The translations under genes were made by a program, and so were the position numbers. Positions 17,282 through 25,797 of a DNA stretch of 48,464 bases are shown one piece after another. The stretch is from assembly GCA_023412755.1 (NCBI GenBank), contig JAEZCB010000091.1, forward strand, positions 1 to 48,464. Direction: 5' to 3'. Under the pieces are notes generated by a model. That model had not been told where the DNA came from. It did not search any database and worked only from the letters and a program-made list of their open reading frames with translations. The stretch comes from Bacteroidota bacterium. Its GTDB lineage: Bacteria > Bacteroidota > Bacteroidia > Flavobacteriales_F > PHOS-HE28. Positions within the stretch are counted from its first letter, which is position 1. Every line of letters begins with the position of its first letter.

Positions 17282-18814
17282 CTACCGCTCCTGATCGCCA
17301 ATGATCTTCGCCACCACGATCGTTTCGTTCCGATTCACTGGATTCAACCAGTGCACCACCTTATCCACCAGGCCGGGTTCGGCGCGGGTAATGATCCGTA
17401 TGGGGCCTGTGGTAGCCTCCAAGCGTGCCATTCGCCCGGCCAGATCATCTTCACTGAAAAAGAGCACATGGTCCGGACGCCGTTGCGGGGGCACGCTTCT
17501 CATCAAGCTATCCAGATCCACCTGCACGTGTGTCATGTACTTCACCTCCACATCCCACTGCCGCATATAGAACAGCGGTGGCATGATCTCCTCGCCTTCC
17601 ACAGAATCTTCTATGATCAAGCCTCGCACGGGTTCATTCCTTAAAGCGTACAGCGCCTCCACACGGCTTCGTTTGCTGTAGCTGAAACAGAGCACCACAA
17701 GCACGATCGTATTGATGATCCACGTCCAGAGCATCATCCCATGCCACAACTTCGGCCTTTGCCTCCACCATACCGATCCCTGCCGCCATTGTTCCCAACT
17801 CACGTAAGCGAGCACGAAGTACAAAGGCACCATGGGCAGTAGAAAGCGCTCTTGTTTATTAGGGAAGTAGGAGTGGACCGCGAGGAACAGGAGCAGGGGC
17901 GTCCATAGCGTGATGGGCCATGTGCGCCGGAAAAAGCCAAAGAGTAATGCGATGCTGAACGGTGGAATGAAGATCCCGGCCAGTAGCAACAGGTAATTGT
18001 ACCATGGCAGGGATCCATAGGTCTCGGTGTGCTCCAGATTGTACCGGACATACTCTGTGATCTCCGCGAATGGGCGATCCCAAAGGAAAAGATCGAGACC
18101 GCCCTGGATCACCACCAGCGGCACCAGCACTCCTATGCCGTACAGGAACATGGGCAGCCGGTCGCGTTGGAGTAGCAGTGCCAAACCCGGTCCTGCCGCG
18201 AAGAAGATGGTTTGGAACCGGATATTCACCGCAAGGCCGATCCATATACCTGCAATGAAGGCCGCCCTGCCAGCGATCCCATCAGCATCTTTCACCAGCT
18301 GCCATGCACCGAGCATAAGCAGCGGTATGCACGCCACCTCCACCAGATTCCGCACGGCAAGGAATGGCATGAAATAAAATAGAGCGAGGAACAAGCCGGT
18401 GCGCCAGGCGATCCGTTCATCGGAAAGCCGCAGGGCGATCAGGTATCCCATGCGCACCACGATCAGGCTCCAGACCGCATGGAGCAGGCGCACCACCACC
18501 ATCATCGCTTTGGGATCGGAGATCCCGATCGTTTTCAGCAGGGTGAACAGAAGAAAGTGGATGCCAACGTAGAAGAAGGAATGACCGCTGGGGGTCGCAC
18601 CTTCCGGTTGGTTCCAAGGCAACCAATAATTGTAGTCATGGCCATCCACCCAGCTGCCAGCGGCCTCGATCACCAGAAAATGATCGTCGTGGGCGAAGTA
18701 GCCGCCGCTGAAGAACGCCGCCAGCAGCCGGGGCACCAGGGCAATGAAGGTGAGGGCCAGCAATGCATTGTGCCGGCGGGGGGGATCCGATAAAAGAGCG
18801 ATCAGCGAGCCCAC
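17282..18814 (-). CDS. Polytopic membrane glycosyltransferase (GT22/mannosyltransferase-like)
   Basis: A 510-residue protein with about ten hydrophobic segments over the first ~370 residues and a soluble C-terminal domain. The first loop has the acidic pair in YFAHDDHF, the place of the catalytic Asp in GT-C enzymes, and a later loop has FPNKQERFLLPMVPLY, resembling the HKE-RF-LP motif of GT22 mannosyltransferases. It would transfer a sugar from a polyprenyl-phosphate donor on the periplasmic side; acceptor unknown. The start is a GTG at 18812-18814, 11 bases after the stop of the metallopeptidase gene, so the two are probably co-transcribed. An ArnT/PMT-type assignment is a second possibility. 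Confidence 0.75.
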   Translation of the reverse strand: MGSLIALLSDPPRRHNALLALTFIALVPRLLAAFFSGGYFAHDDHFLVIEAAGSWVDGHDYNYWLPWNQPEGATPSGHSFFYVGIHFLLFTLLKTIGISDPKAMMVVVRLLHAVWSLIVVRMGYLIALRLSDERIAWRTGLFLALFYFMPFLAVRNLVEVACIPLLMLGAWQLVKDADGIAGRAAFIAGIWIGLAVNIRFQTIFFAAGPGLALLLQRDRLPMFLYGIGVLVPLVVIQGGLDLFLWDRPFAEITEYVRYNLEHTETYGSLPWYNYLLLLAGIFIPPFSIALLFGFFRRTWPITLWTPLLLFLAVHSYFPNKQERFLLPMVPLYFVLAYVSWEQWRQGSVWWRQRPKLWHGMMLWTWIINTIVLVVLCFSYSKRSRVEALYALRNEPVRGLIIEDSVEGEEIMPPLFYMRQWDVEVKYMTHVQVDLDSLMRSVPPQRRPDHVLFFSEDDLAGRMARLEATTGPIRIITRAEPGLVDKVVHWLNPVNRNETIVVAKIIGDQER

Positions 18815-18825
18815 GGGCCGCGAAA

Positions 18826-19536
18826 CTAGATGCCCGGACCCACTGGCTCTTCAATGTCCACCATTTCCCTTTGCTCGATCATGCTCTTGATCGTTTCGGG
18901 ACAGAGGTAGCTGTTGCGGATCCTGGCCTTGTACGCTTCCGGCAAGTCATCATGGCCCAGTATGAATTCCTTGCACTGGATCAGGTAATCGCCGCAGCCA
19001 TGATCTACCGCGTATGTGTCGGCCGCCTTTTCCGCATCGCGCAGGTACTTCTTGGAAGTGAGGTATTTGAAGCCGAACACCACCAGGCCCATGGAGGAGC
19101 GTTCGTGGTAATCCATGATGTGTCCCAATTCATGCACCAACCAACCGATCAAAACATCCGAAGGCACGCCACTGATCGCCTCGGTCTGCTGGTCCACGAA
19201 GAACCGTTCGCTTATGTTGATGATGTAGTACCTACCCTTTCCCTTGAACAGGCCGCGAGGCTGCGCCTGCATCATGGACTTCTTGATGTCCTTCTTGAAA
19301 CGGAATTCGATGCTTGCGCTCTCCAGTGCGGGAAAGTAGGAGAGGGCGATCTCCGCTTCGCACCCGATGATGTCCGGAATGACCTTGTTGGTGAAAGCCG
19401 CCTTACCGGGATCATGGGCTTTTACCTGGCGCGGCAGCAAGAACCCAACGGCCAGAACAAGAAATGAGAGGAGGAATGAGATCGACACTGACTGTAGAAC
19501 GCGGAACCGAGGCTTAAAGATACAAGGGGCATCCAA
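18826..19536 (-). CDS. Exported HELGH zinc metallopeptidase-like protein
   Basis: A protein of up to 236 residues with an N-terminal hydrophobic signal or anchor (SISFLLSFLVLAVGFLLPR) and a zinc-peptidase motif HELGH (His135, Glu136, His139 from the upstream start), followed 40 residues later by DAEKAADTYAVDHG, whose acidic residues could supply the third zinc ligand as in ExxAD-type gluzincins. The middle contains GRYYIINISERFFVD and the C-terminus is charged. Substrate unknown; it probably acts in the periplasm. The longest frame uses TTG at 19536; a GTG at 19486-19488 would start directly at the signal peptide and leaves a TATCTTTA sequence upstream as a possible -7 element. It is followed by the membrane glycosyltransferase. 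Confidence 0.72.
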   Translation of the reverse strand: MDAPCIFKPRFRVLQSVSISFLLSFLVLAVGFLLPRQVKAHDPGKAAFTNKVIPDIIGCEAEIALSYFPALESASIEFRFKKDIKKSMMQAQPRGLFKGKGRYYIINISERFFVDQQTEAISGVPSDVLIGWLVHELGHIMDYHERSSMGLVVFGFKYLTSKKYLRDAEKAADTYAVDHGCGDYLIQCKEFILGHDDLPEAYKARIRNSYLCPETIKSMIEQREMVDIEEPVGPGI

Positions 19537-19672
19537 GTGTATCGCTCAGATCGGACGAATTCGCCTCTCGTTCGGACCAAGTGCCCCAACCAATGGGTAA
19601 AATGTGCGTGATGCCTTTGCATGACCACGGAACGATCATCTTTGAGTTGCCTTCAACCAAAGATCCCACCAC

Positions 19673-20293
19673 ATGGCCCACATCAAGATCGGCAATTCGC
19701 TACCAGGCATACTCGGTCTGCTATACTACAAGCCATCCACTGGAAAAGCGCTCTCGCGTTTCACACAGACGCTGATGAGGGGGCCCTCGTCACTCACATC
19801 CAGTGAGCGCGAACTGATCGCCGCCCATGTATCAAGCTTGAATGACTGCACGTTCTGTCATCGTTCACACGCAGCGGCCGCCACGGCCTATCTGGAGGAT
19901 GATGGACGAACGACGGCGTGTATGATGGAGGATCTGGACACAGCATCTTTAAGCGATCGGATGAAAGCGTTGCTGCGCGTTGCGGCGCAGGTGCAGCAGG
20001 GCGGACGCCGCGTAGCAGCAGAGCATGTGCTGGCAGCCCGCCAGGCCGGTGCATCCGATGAGGATCTGCATGATACGGTATTGGTGGCGGCGGCCTTCTG
20101 TATGTTCAACAGGTATGTGGACGGGCTGGGCACCAGCCTTCCGGCCTCGAACAATGATTATGTCACCATGGGCCAGAGACTCGCATCCAAGGGGTATGGC
20201 TATCCGCCATTCTTCCTCCGGAAATTCGTTGTGCGGATGATGGAAAAGACCTTTTCCAGGGATCGCAGAAAGGCGGAGGTGGTGGCGGAATGA
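19673..20293 (+). CDS. AhpD-like carboxymuconolactone decarboxylase-family protein
   Basis: A 206-residue all-helical protein with the AhpD signature CTFCHRSH: Cys59, Cys62 and His66 form the CxxC-x3-H redox centre of peroxidase-related alkylhydroperoxidase-like proteins. The surrounding SERELIAAHVSSLNDCTFC and the later DLHDTVLVAAAFCMFNRYVDGLG match the family. It likely acts in thiol-dependent peroxide reduction or a related decarboxylase-type reaction in the cytoplasm; the C-terminal 40 residues are basic and family-unspecific. The gene is divergent from the metallopeptidase gene and convergent with the next gene, so it appears monocistronic. The ATG at 19673 is preceded by an AT-rich stretch. 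Confidence 0.85.
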   Translation: MAHIKIGNSLPGILGLLYYKPSTGKALSRFTQTLMRGPSSLTSSERELIAAHVSSLNDCTFCHRSHAAAATAYLEDDGRTTACMMEDLDTASLSDRMKALLRVAAQVQQGGRRVAAEHVLAARQAGASDEDLHDTVLVAAAFCMFNRYVDGLGTSLPASNNDYVTMGQRLASKGYGYPPFFLRKFVVRMMEKTFSRDRRKAEVVAE

Positions 20294-20330
20294 GGTTTCC
20301 CATATGCCTGTGTAACACTGGCCATCCAGC

Positions 20331-22058
20331 TCAACGATGTTCCTGCGACTGTTCCACAGGTTGGATCACGCGCGGCAGATTGGCTATGCCCAACTCCTTC
20401 ACCACAAGTTCATCCCAGGGTTTGAGGGCATCGCGATCGCTGCCGTTGCGCGTATGTTTCATATACATGTCCAGCCGGTTGTTCAATTCCCGGCTGTGGT
20501 GCGTGTGGATCTTCACGGCCTTGCCCACTGTCATGCCCGGCTCCCTCAAACTGGCCTCCATCTTCCGCCGTTCCATCTCGCATAGATCGAAGTAGATGTT
20601 GATGAAGGCATCCGTCCAGGGAAGTGGTTTCGCAAGATAGACCGAACGGTGCGGCCCGAATACCGCACAGGAGAACCAGTGCAGATCGCCTTTGGCCGTA
20701 TCCATTTCCAGATATAGCCGTGTATACAATTGAATGCGATCCGGATCCGGAGGCCCATGCGCTGTGCGCACCCATGCACCAGTGATGTCCTCGTAAGTCA
20801 ATCGGTCTTCTGGAGACCAGGCTATGAAAACAGGCCGCAGCAGATCATTATGCTCGGTCAATTCGCCGTACCAGGCATTGTTCCGCAGATCATGCGCGGC
20901 AATGAAGGCATGGTCTTTCAATTGCTTTTCCGTGGGCAGGGGTGGCGTCATGCGGGACCAGAAGATGGTATCCTCGGGAAGCCAGAAGATCTTGCGGTAT
21001 TCCTCCAGCAGATCGGGCCAATGGAATTGTGTTGGAATGAAAGGAGCACCATGGTCGAACGCGTGCATGATCGCATGGCTCTGGAAGTGATCGCTCATAT
21101 CCGGACCCGTGTAGGCGGTGTTGTACGCGAGTTCCATCACTTGTGGCAGGTATGGTGGCTCCGTGGTCCAGGTTTGCCTGTAGCGCATATCAACGGAATC
21201 GATACGGCCTTCAGGAAAAAGCGGGATGAAGGGGTGTCTCGGGCAGCTGGTGCAGGCCAGTTCAAAGGCGCGCACTTGTGCCGAACCTTTTGCAAGCCAC
21301 AGGTCCATGGTGAAGGCACCTTGGGAAGGATCCCTGGGCGTGGCGCGCAAATGGTCCACACCATCGTGGTCCACGGCCGCTTCGATCAATTCAACGAGAA
21401 ATTCCTGTTTCAGCGCTTTTCTGGAGGTATGGGCCAGCGGCGATAGCGGGAAGCGGCTCTGCCGGGCATGCACGTCCAACAGCGCGAAAGCCCGTGCCGT
21501 ATTGAAATTGATGAAGTGTTTATCGTCCTTCGGAGCAATGCCGATCTTGCCCCGTTTGAAGTCCAGGCCGGTGATCATGGCGGCTTTCAGGGTCACGCTG
21601 AAGTAAGCGTGCATCAGCTCCACAGGCTGTTCATCACTATGTGTTTCCAGACCATAGAAAAGCTTGGCCTCGATCTCAGGTGCGCGCCTCAACCATTTTG
21701 AAGCGGCCACCACACGGGCATACAGATCCTCACCTGGCCTCACCACCGCTTCAGCCAGTTCATGCACCGCCCGTTCCAGCAGTATGTGGGTGCCATCCAG
21801 GGCGGCAGTGAAGGGGATCACAAGGGTCTTATATCCGATGAAGGAAATGCGCAGACTATCATCAACACCCTGCAATGGCAGTCCGAACCAGCCTTCGGAG
21901 TTGGTTATGGTACCCCGGCTGGTACCCATGAGCAGCACAGTGGCGTATGGCAGCGGGTGGCCTTGCTGCGCATCCATCACGCGCGCGATCACGGTGGTCT
22001 GCGCGTTGGCAGCGGCAAGCGAAAGCAGCCCGATCCACAAGGACCATATCCTGTACAT
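20331..22058 (-). CDS. Exported protein with carboxypeptidase-regulatory-like N-terminal domain (DUF5686-like)
   Basis: A 575-residue exported protein. The signal peptide (MYRIWSLWIGLLSLAAANA) is followed by a CarboxypepD_reg-like beta-sandwich (VIARVMDAQQGHPLPYATV..., GTITNSEGWFGL, ISFIGYKT; about residues 23-100), the domain that opens many Bacteroidota outer-membrane proteins. The remainder (LYARVVAASKWLRRAPEIEAKLFY and on) resembles the DUF5686 family, but the usual outer-membrane barrel is not obvious and the C-terminus is short and basic, so it may be periplasmic or surface lipid-associated. Function unknown. It is transcribed towards the AhpD-like gene, with 37 bases between the stops. 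Confidence 0.7.
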   Translation of the reverse strand: MYRIWSLWIGLLSLAAANAQTTVIARVMDAQQGHPLPYATVLLMGTSRGTITNSEGWFGLPLQGVDDSLRISFIGYKTLVIPFTAALDGTHILLERAVHELAEAVVRPGEDLYARVVAASKWLRRAPEIEAKLFYGLETHSDEQPVELMHAYFSVTLKAAMITGLDFKRGKIGIAPKDDKHFINFNTARAFALLDVHARQSRFPLSPLAHTSRKALKQEFLVELIEAAVDHDGVDHLRATPRDPSQGAFTMDLWLAKGSAQVRAFELACTSCPRHPFIPLFPEGRIDSVDMRYRQTWTTEPPYLPQVMELAYNTAYTGPDMSDHFQSHAIMHAFDHGAPFIPTQFHWPDLLEEYRKIFWLPEDTIFWSRMTPPLPTEKQLKDHAFIAAHDLRNNAWYGELTEHNDLLRPVFIAWSPEDRLTYEDITGAWVRTAHGPPDPDRIQLYTRLYLEMDTAKGDLHWFSCAVFGPHRSVYLAKPLPWTDAFINIYFDLCEMERRKMEASLREPGMTVGKAVKIHTHHSRELNNRLDMYMKHTRNGSDRDALKPWDELVVKELGIANLPRVIQPVEQSQEHR

Positions 22059-22093
22059 GTGCTCAATATAATCACACTGGATCGAAGCCGTAG

Positions 22094-22348
22094 CTAGTGC
22101 CTGAACCGCACAAAGAGCCGCCCGAAATTGTCCCTGTCCTTGTCTATGCGGTGGTAGGTGTTCTTCACCTCGGGCCGTTGCAGGAAACGCAGCACTTTCT
22201 TCTTCAACTGGCCGCTGCCCTTGCCCGGAATGATCTCCAGCATTTCGATGCGCCGGTCGATGCAGAATTCCATGGCCTCCTGCAAAGCCCGATCGATCTG
22301 TTCTCCCTTGTTGAAGATGTCGTGCAGGTCGAGCTTATGCTTGGACAT
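22094..22348 (-). CDS. Smr-domain protein (small MutS-related)
   Basis: An 84-residue protein made of one Smr domain. The LDLHDIF motif near the N-terminus and PGKGSGQLKKKVLRFL in the centre are the two diagnostic Smr segments; the first His and the GxG loop are tied to nucleic-acid nicking or binding in this family. Such stand-alone domains are small DNA/RNA-processing proteins. The longest frame begins with TTG at 22408 and overlaps the stop of the GNAT gene by 4 bases; the ATG at 22346-22348 begins just before the LDLH motif and is preferred, although coupling to the upstream TGA through the TTG cannot be excluded. Confidence 0.78.
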   Translation of the reverse strand: MSKHKLDLHDIFNKGEQIDRALQEAMEFCIDRRIEMLEIIPGKGSGQLKKKVLRFLQRPEVKNTYHRIDKDRDNFGRLFVRFRH

Positions 22349-22404
22349 GGTCTGGTAGGAAGTGGGGTTGGTGCTTGAGGGGGTACTGAAGCGTTTATGG
22401 AACG

Positions 22405-22689
22405 TCAATATTTGTGTTCCGCCCAGTCCTTATTCCGTTCGAACAAGAGTTGCGCGTACGAGCATAGTGGCTTCAACTTCAGACCATGTGCTAGTGCATG
22501 TTCCACCGCTGCCTGCACTAGGCTTCTGCCCACACCTTTGCCTTGGAACGCCTCCTCCACATCGGTATGATCGAGTATCATGCGATCATCGCCATCCATG
22601 CGGTACGCGAGTTCGCCTGCTTGTTCTCCTTCATCATCCAGGGCGATGAAGCTCCCCAGATCCCCTTCCGGCCGGTGTTCGATCTTCAT
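22405..22689 (-). CDS. GNAT-family N-acetyltransferase (YjdJ-like)
   Basis: A 94-residue single-domain acetyltransferase of the short COG2388/YjdJ type. The acetyl-CoA loop is QGKGVGRSLV (about residues 49-58), preceded by the strand MILDHTDVEEAF and followed by the helix AAVEHALAHGLKLKPLCSYA; the conserved Cys-Ser-Tyr late in the protein is typical. It probably transfers acetyl from acetyl-CoA to a small molecule or protein amine in the cytoplasm. The stop codon overlaps a possible TTG start of the Smr gene. Upstream, 274 bases with no convincing gene separate it from the divergent OmpA lipoprotein. Confidence 0.85.
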   Translation of the reverse strand: MKIEHRPEGDLGSFIALDDEGEQAGELAYRMDGDDRMILDHTDVEEAFQGKGVGRSLVQAAVEHALAHGLKLKPLCSYAQLLFERNKDWAEHKY

Positions 22690-22914
22690 GCCGTGAAGTT
22701 ATCATTGCCACATGGTCTTCTTCACTTGGGATCGGCCGCGATCTTCCGGGAAGGGCTCCAACCAGTTTCCTGAAGTCCCGGGCGGGCCTCGGCTCTGCGT
22801 GCAGTATCAAACCCTTCTTCACCAGTCCTATGGAGCCGGCCAAGGTGGATCAGTGTATCTGCTGTGAAGATCGAATGAATGTTGATGAAGCCGCTAGTAA
22901 AATGAAGCCTTGGG

Positions 22915-22930
22915 TATCCATGGATATCCA
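22915..22930. repeat. Overlapping perfect palindromes upstream of the OmpA lipoprotein
   Basis: The 12-base palindrome TATCCATGGATA (22915-22926) overlaps the 10-base palindrome TGGATATCCA (22921-22930), 34 bases before the OmpA lipoprotein ATG. The symmetry and position would suit a dimeric regulator's operator, but no experimental or comparative support is available. It is the only notable element in the 274-base gap 22690-22963. Confidence 0.3.
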
Positions 22931-22963
22931 CAGCTCCGGTACTTTGGTCCCAAACATCAGAAC

Positions 22964-23860
22964 ATGTCACGTCAGCATTGGATACTCGTCCCGCTAGCTG
23001 CGCTCCTGCTCCTCGGTACTTCCTGCGTCTCCAAGAAGAAGTACACGGCGTTGCGCCTTTCCAACGAAACACTCCACAACAAGCTCAGCGAATGCAACCT
23101 GGCGCTGGATGGCTGCCGTGGTGAGAAGTCGGTGTTGGATGCCCGGCTAGCGGAAGTGGAGAACAAGAACCAGCACCTGCGCGACCAGGTGAACCAGCTC
23201 AACAATACGAACGCGGCCCTGCTGAACAATGTGAGCCAGATGGCCACCCTGAGTCAGAAGGAGGCCGCCAACCTGGAAAGATCCCTCGAACAGATACGAG
23301 AACAGGACCTGCGGATCCGCACGCTGCAGGATGCGTTGACCAAGAAGGATAGTGTTACCCTGGCGTTGGTGGTGAGCTTGAAGAGTTCGCTCGGTAACTT
23401 GAACGATACCGATGTGGTGGTGAATGTGGAGAAGAGTGTGGTGTTCATCGAACTGAGCGACAAGATGCTCTTCAAGAGCGGAAGTACCGAGCTTTCCACG
23501 CGTGCAAGGGAAGTGCTGGGTAAAGTTGCCACCGTTCTCAATTCCAAACCCGATCAGGAAGTGTTGGTGGAGGGGCATACGGACAACGTACCCATCAAGC
23601 GTGATTGTTTCAGGGACAACTGGGACCTCAGTGCATCACGGGCAGTGGCCATCACACGTGTGTTGCAGAACGAATTCAACGTGGATCCATCCCGGATCAC
23701 CGCCGCCGGAAGGAGCGAATACGTGCCGTTGGCTGAGAACGATACCGCAGAGGGCAGAAGCCGGAATCGCCGCATACGCATTGTGATCCTTCCCAAGCTC
23801 GATCAGTTCTACGGCATGATCGAAGATGGTTTGAAAACAGCCACAGGTCTGGATCAGTAG
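22964..23860 (+). CDS. OmpA/MotB-family lipoprotein with coiled coil
   Basis: A 298-residue outer-membrane-associated lipoprotein. The signal ends in LLLLGTSC (Cys20, a good lipobox). Residues ~25-130 form a long coiled coil (repeated heptads such as VENKNQHLRDQVNQLNN), and residues ~165-290 form an OmpA C-terminal peptidoglycan-binding domain with LFKSGSTELS, VLVEGHTDNVPI and SRNRRIRIVI. The product would link the outer membrane to peptidoglycan through an extended spacer. The frame opens at 22910 but the ATG at 22964 is the only one giving a lipoprotein signal. A strong terminator-like hairpin follows at 23880-23911. Confidence 0.9.
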   Translation: MSRQHWILVPLAALLLLGTSCVSKKKYTALRLSNETLHNKLSECNLALDGCRGEKSVLDARLAEVENKNQHLRDQVNQLNNTNAALLNNVSQMATLSQKEAANLERSLEQIREQDLRIRTLQDALTKKDSVTLALVVSLKSSLGNLNDTDVVVNVEKSVVFIELSDKMLFKSGSTELSTRAREVLGKVATVLNSKPDQEVLVEGHTDNVPIKRDCFRDNWDLSASRAVAITRVLQNEFNVDPSRITAAGRSEYVPLAENDTAEGRSRNRRIRIVILPKLDQFYGMIEDGLKTATGLDQ

Positions 23861-23879
23861 GCGAAATAGCAGATCACAG

Positions 23880-23911
23880 GAACGGCGCAGGCTCAAGGGC
23901 ATGCGCCGTTC
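23880..23911 (+). terminator. Intrinsic terminator after the OmpA lipoprotein gene
   Basis: The arms GAACGGCGCA (23880-23889) and TGCGCCGTTC (23902-23911) form a perfect 10-base stem with a 12-base loop and are followed by TTTAT. It begins 20 bases after the stop codon, the expected place for a Rho-independent terminator. Confidence 0.78.
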
Positions 23912-23989
23912 TTTATCTGTTCCAGCCAAAATATCCTAAGATCATACGGTGCGCTGGCGATCACCCGTTCGGCGCAAAAACCACTCTCC

Positions 23990-25366
23990 ATGGAAGACCA
24001 CCACGCCGATCATGCCCAGGACCCACCGGTGAAAACTTCTGCCAGCCGTACCGGTTGGATCCGCCACTCCATGACCGTACGGGCCATCGTAGTAGGCATA
24101 CTCATCCTACTGTTGCTGATCCCGCTTGCCATGGTGGACGATCTCATAAGGGAGAGGTCGTACCGAAAGGAAGAGGCTGTACAGTCCATCAGCAATGATT
24201 GGGGGGGCGCACAGACACTGACCGGACCCATCATCGATGTGCCGTATGATGAGGTGGTGCGCGTGTCGGTAACGGGTGGCTATGAGGATCGCACGGTGCG
24301 CCGTTACGCGCATTTCCTGCCAGCCGAGCTCCATGCACAGGCGGATCTGGAGCCGCACAAGAAGCACCGTGGCATCTACGATGTGGCCGTTTATGGCAGC
24401 CGTACGCGTATGACCGGACACTTCAGTGCATTGGCGAACACCAACCTGGTCACGAACGGCGAATTGCGTTGGGATGAGGCACGGCTCGTGGTGGGCATCA
24501 GTGATCTGCGGAGTATCAAGGAACAGGTGGTGGTTCGGATCGGTGGCCGTACCATCCAACTCGAACCCGGACTGCATGGCCATGAAGTGGTGCGGAATGG
24601 ATTGAGTGTTCCATTCCCCCTTACTCCGGAAGAGATCGCTGAGAAGCTCGCGTTCGAAACGGAGCTTGCCATCAACGGAAGTGGCACCTACATGCTGGTG
24701 CCGGTTGGCAAGATCACCAAGGCCGAATGTGCCAGCACATGGAAGGATCCCAGTTTCACCGGCGCCTACCTGCCCGAGCCACAGGATACGTCGAGCGTGG
24801 ATAGGAATGGCTTCCATGCGCGCTGGACAGTGCTCCACCTGAACCGCCCGTACCCTCAGGAATTCACCGGTGCCAAGCTCGAGGAACTCGAGGCAAGCGC
24901 CTTCGGTGTATGGCTCATGCAACCTGTGGACGAATACCATAAGAACGAACGTGCGAGCAAGTACGGCATCATGCTCATCGTGCTGGTCTTCGTTGTCTTC
25001 TTCTTCGTGGAGGTCTTGCAGCAACTTAGGATCCACCCGATCCAGTATCTATTGGTGGGCTTCGCACTTTGTGTGTTCTATACCTTATTGCTGGCGATCA
25101 GTGAGCATCTGGGCTTCGCCTGGGCCTACATCATTTCCGCCACGGCCACCATCATGCTGGTTGTGGCCTATGCGCACGGCGTATTCAAGGTGCGGCGGGC
25201 ATCCCAGCTGCTTGGCCTGATCATGCTGCTGGTGTTCGGCTTCATGTTCGCGTTGATCCACCAACAGGACTATGCGTTGCTCTTTGGCAGCATTGGCCTG
25301 TTCATCACCCTGGCCCTGGTGATGTGGGTGAGCCGGCGGATAGATTGGAATGGAGAGGGTAGGTGA
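23990..25366 (+). CDS. creD: CreD-family inner membrane protein
   Basis: A 458-residue inner-membrane protein of the CreD (Cet) family. One N-terminal helix (about 30-50, VRAIVVGILILLLLIPLAMV) is followed by the conserved ERSYRKEEAVQSISNDWGGAQ region, a large periplasmic domain (to about residue 320) and a group of five or six C-terminal helices ending in VSRRIDWNGEGR. In enterobacteria creD is a target of the CreBC two-component system, which links it to envelope stress and beta-lactam response; its biochemical role is unknown. No creBC genes adjoin it here. It is monocistronic-looking, between the upstream terminator and a 431-base gene-free stretch. Confidence 0.9.
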   Translation: MEDHHADHAQDPPVKTSASRTGWIRHSMTVRAIVVGILILLLLIPLAMVDDLIRERSYRKEEAVQSISNDWGGAQTLTGPIIDVPYDEVVRVSVTGGYEDRTVRRYAHFLPAELHAQADLEPHKKHRGIYDVAVYGSRTRMTGHFSALANTNLVTNGELRWDEARLVVGISDLRSIKEQVVVRIGGRTIQLEPGLHGHEVVRNGLSVPFPLTPEEIAEKLAFETELAINGSGTYMLVPVGKITKAECASTWKDPSFTGAYLPEPQDTSSVDRNGFHARWTVLHLNRPYPQEFTGAKLEELEASAFGVWLMQPVDEYHKNERASKYGIMLIVLVFVVFFFVEVLQQLRIHPIQYLLVGFALCVFYTLLLAISEHLGFAWAYIISATATIMLVVAYAHGVFKVRRASQLLGLIMLLVFGFMFALIHQQDYALLFGSIGLFITLALVMWVSRRIDWNGEGR

Positions 25367-25797
25367 TGGAGCGTATCGCTCCGGCCTCATCCGTGCATAA
25401 TGTTGGCCGGTCATCAGATGGCTAAGTACTGTGGTAAGAACAGAGCGATCCTACCATCAGCGCATGATCGTGGTGCTAACAGATATCGCGATGCGCATGG
25501 AGGATTTTGAAGGGGCACGCGGTGTGATCCTAATGATCACAAGGCCTCAGTTCATCAGCTGCAATATCAGCGATGGCAGGCACGGTGCCCATGAATGATC
25601 TTGGCATCATACGCATATGGTCGCTTCAACCACACCTTGATGACCCTGTACCAGGTATGGGATAGAATAGGATCATTGGTACACTGCGTAAGCGCGGAAG
25701 GGATAGAAGCGGAAACCCCGCACCCCGGCATGCTTGGCCGGGGGAGGAGTTGCAGCGCATAGCCCGGTGACGGCCGCTTTTGGGCCGGCAGTCGCCC
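25367..25797. other. 431-base gene-free region between convergent creD and ftsK
   Basis: No convincing reading frame was found; the small frames lack family motifs and compositional support. The left two thirds show no recognisable element. The right end (25700-25795) contains the symmetric structured element described separately plus a second hairpin in which GGCC at 25772-25775 faces GGCC at 25783-25786. Confidence 0.6.
25700..25765. ncRNA. Candidate structured RNA element (symmetric double-arm motif)
   Basis: A GGG (25700-25702) can pair with CCC (25763-25765) to enclose two similar asymmetric arms, AGAAGCGGAAACCCC on the left (25705-25719) and TGCAGCGCATAGCCC on the right (25751-25765), which flank a strong hairpin CCCCGGC/GCCGGGG (25723-25729 with 25737-25743, loop ATGCTTG). 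It lies in the 3' region of both convergent genes, so strand is undecided. From memory, elements with the same arm pattern and a variable central hairpin recur in intergenic DNA of Bacteroidota; no name is assigned here. It could be a small RNA, a 3'-UTR element or a terminator-like structure. Confidence 0.5.

Noticed and set aside
19616..19653. TTTG...CATCTTTG pair upstream of the AhpD-like gene as a Bacteroidota promoter
   Set aside because: First -7 base mismatches and the spacing is about 17 bases, shorter than the usual ~20; too weak to list.
22722..23072. Minus-strand frame upstream of the OmpA lipoprotein
   Set aside because: Overlaps the lipoprotein's 5' end in antisense, Arg/Ser-rich, no recognisable fold.
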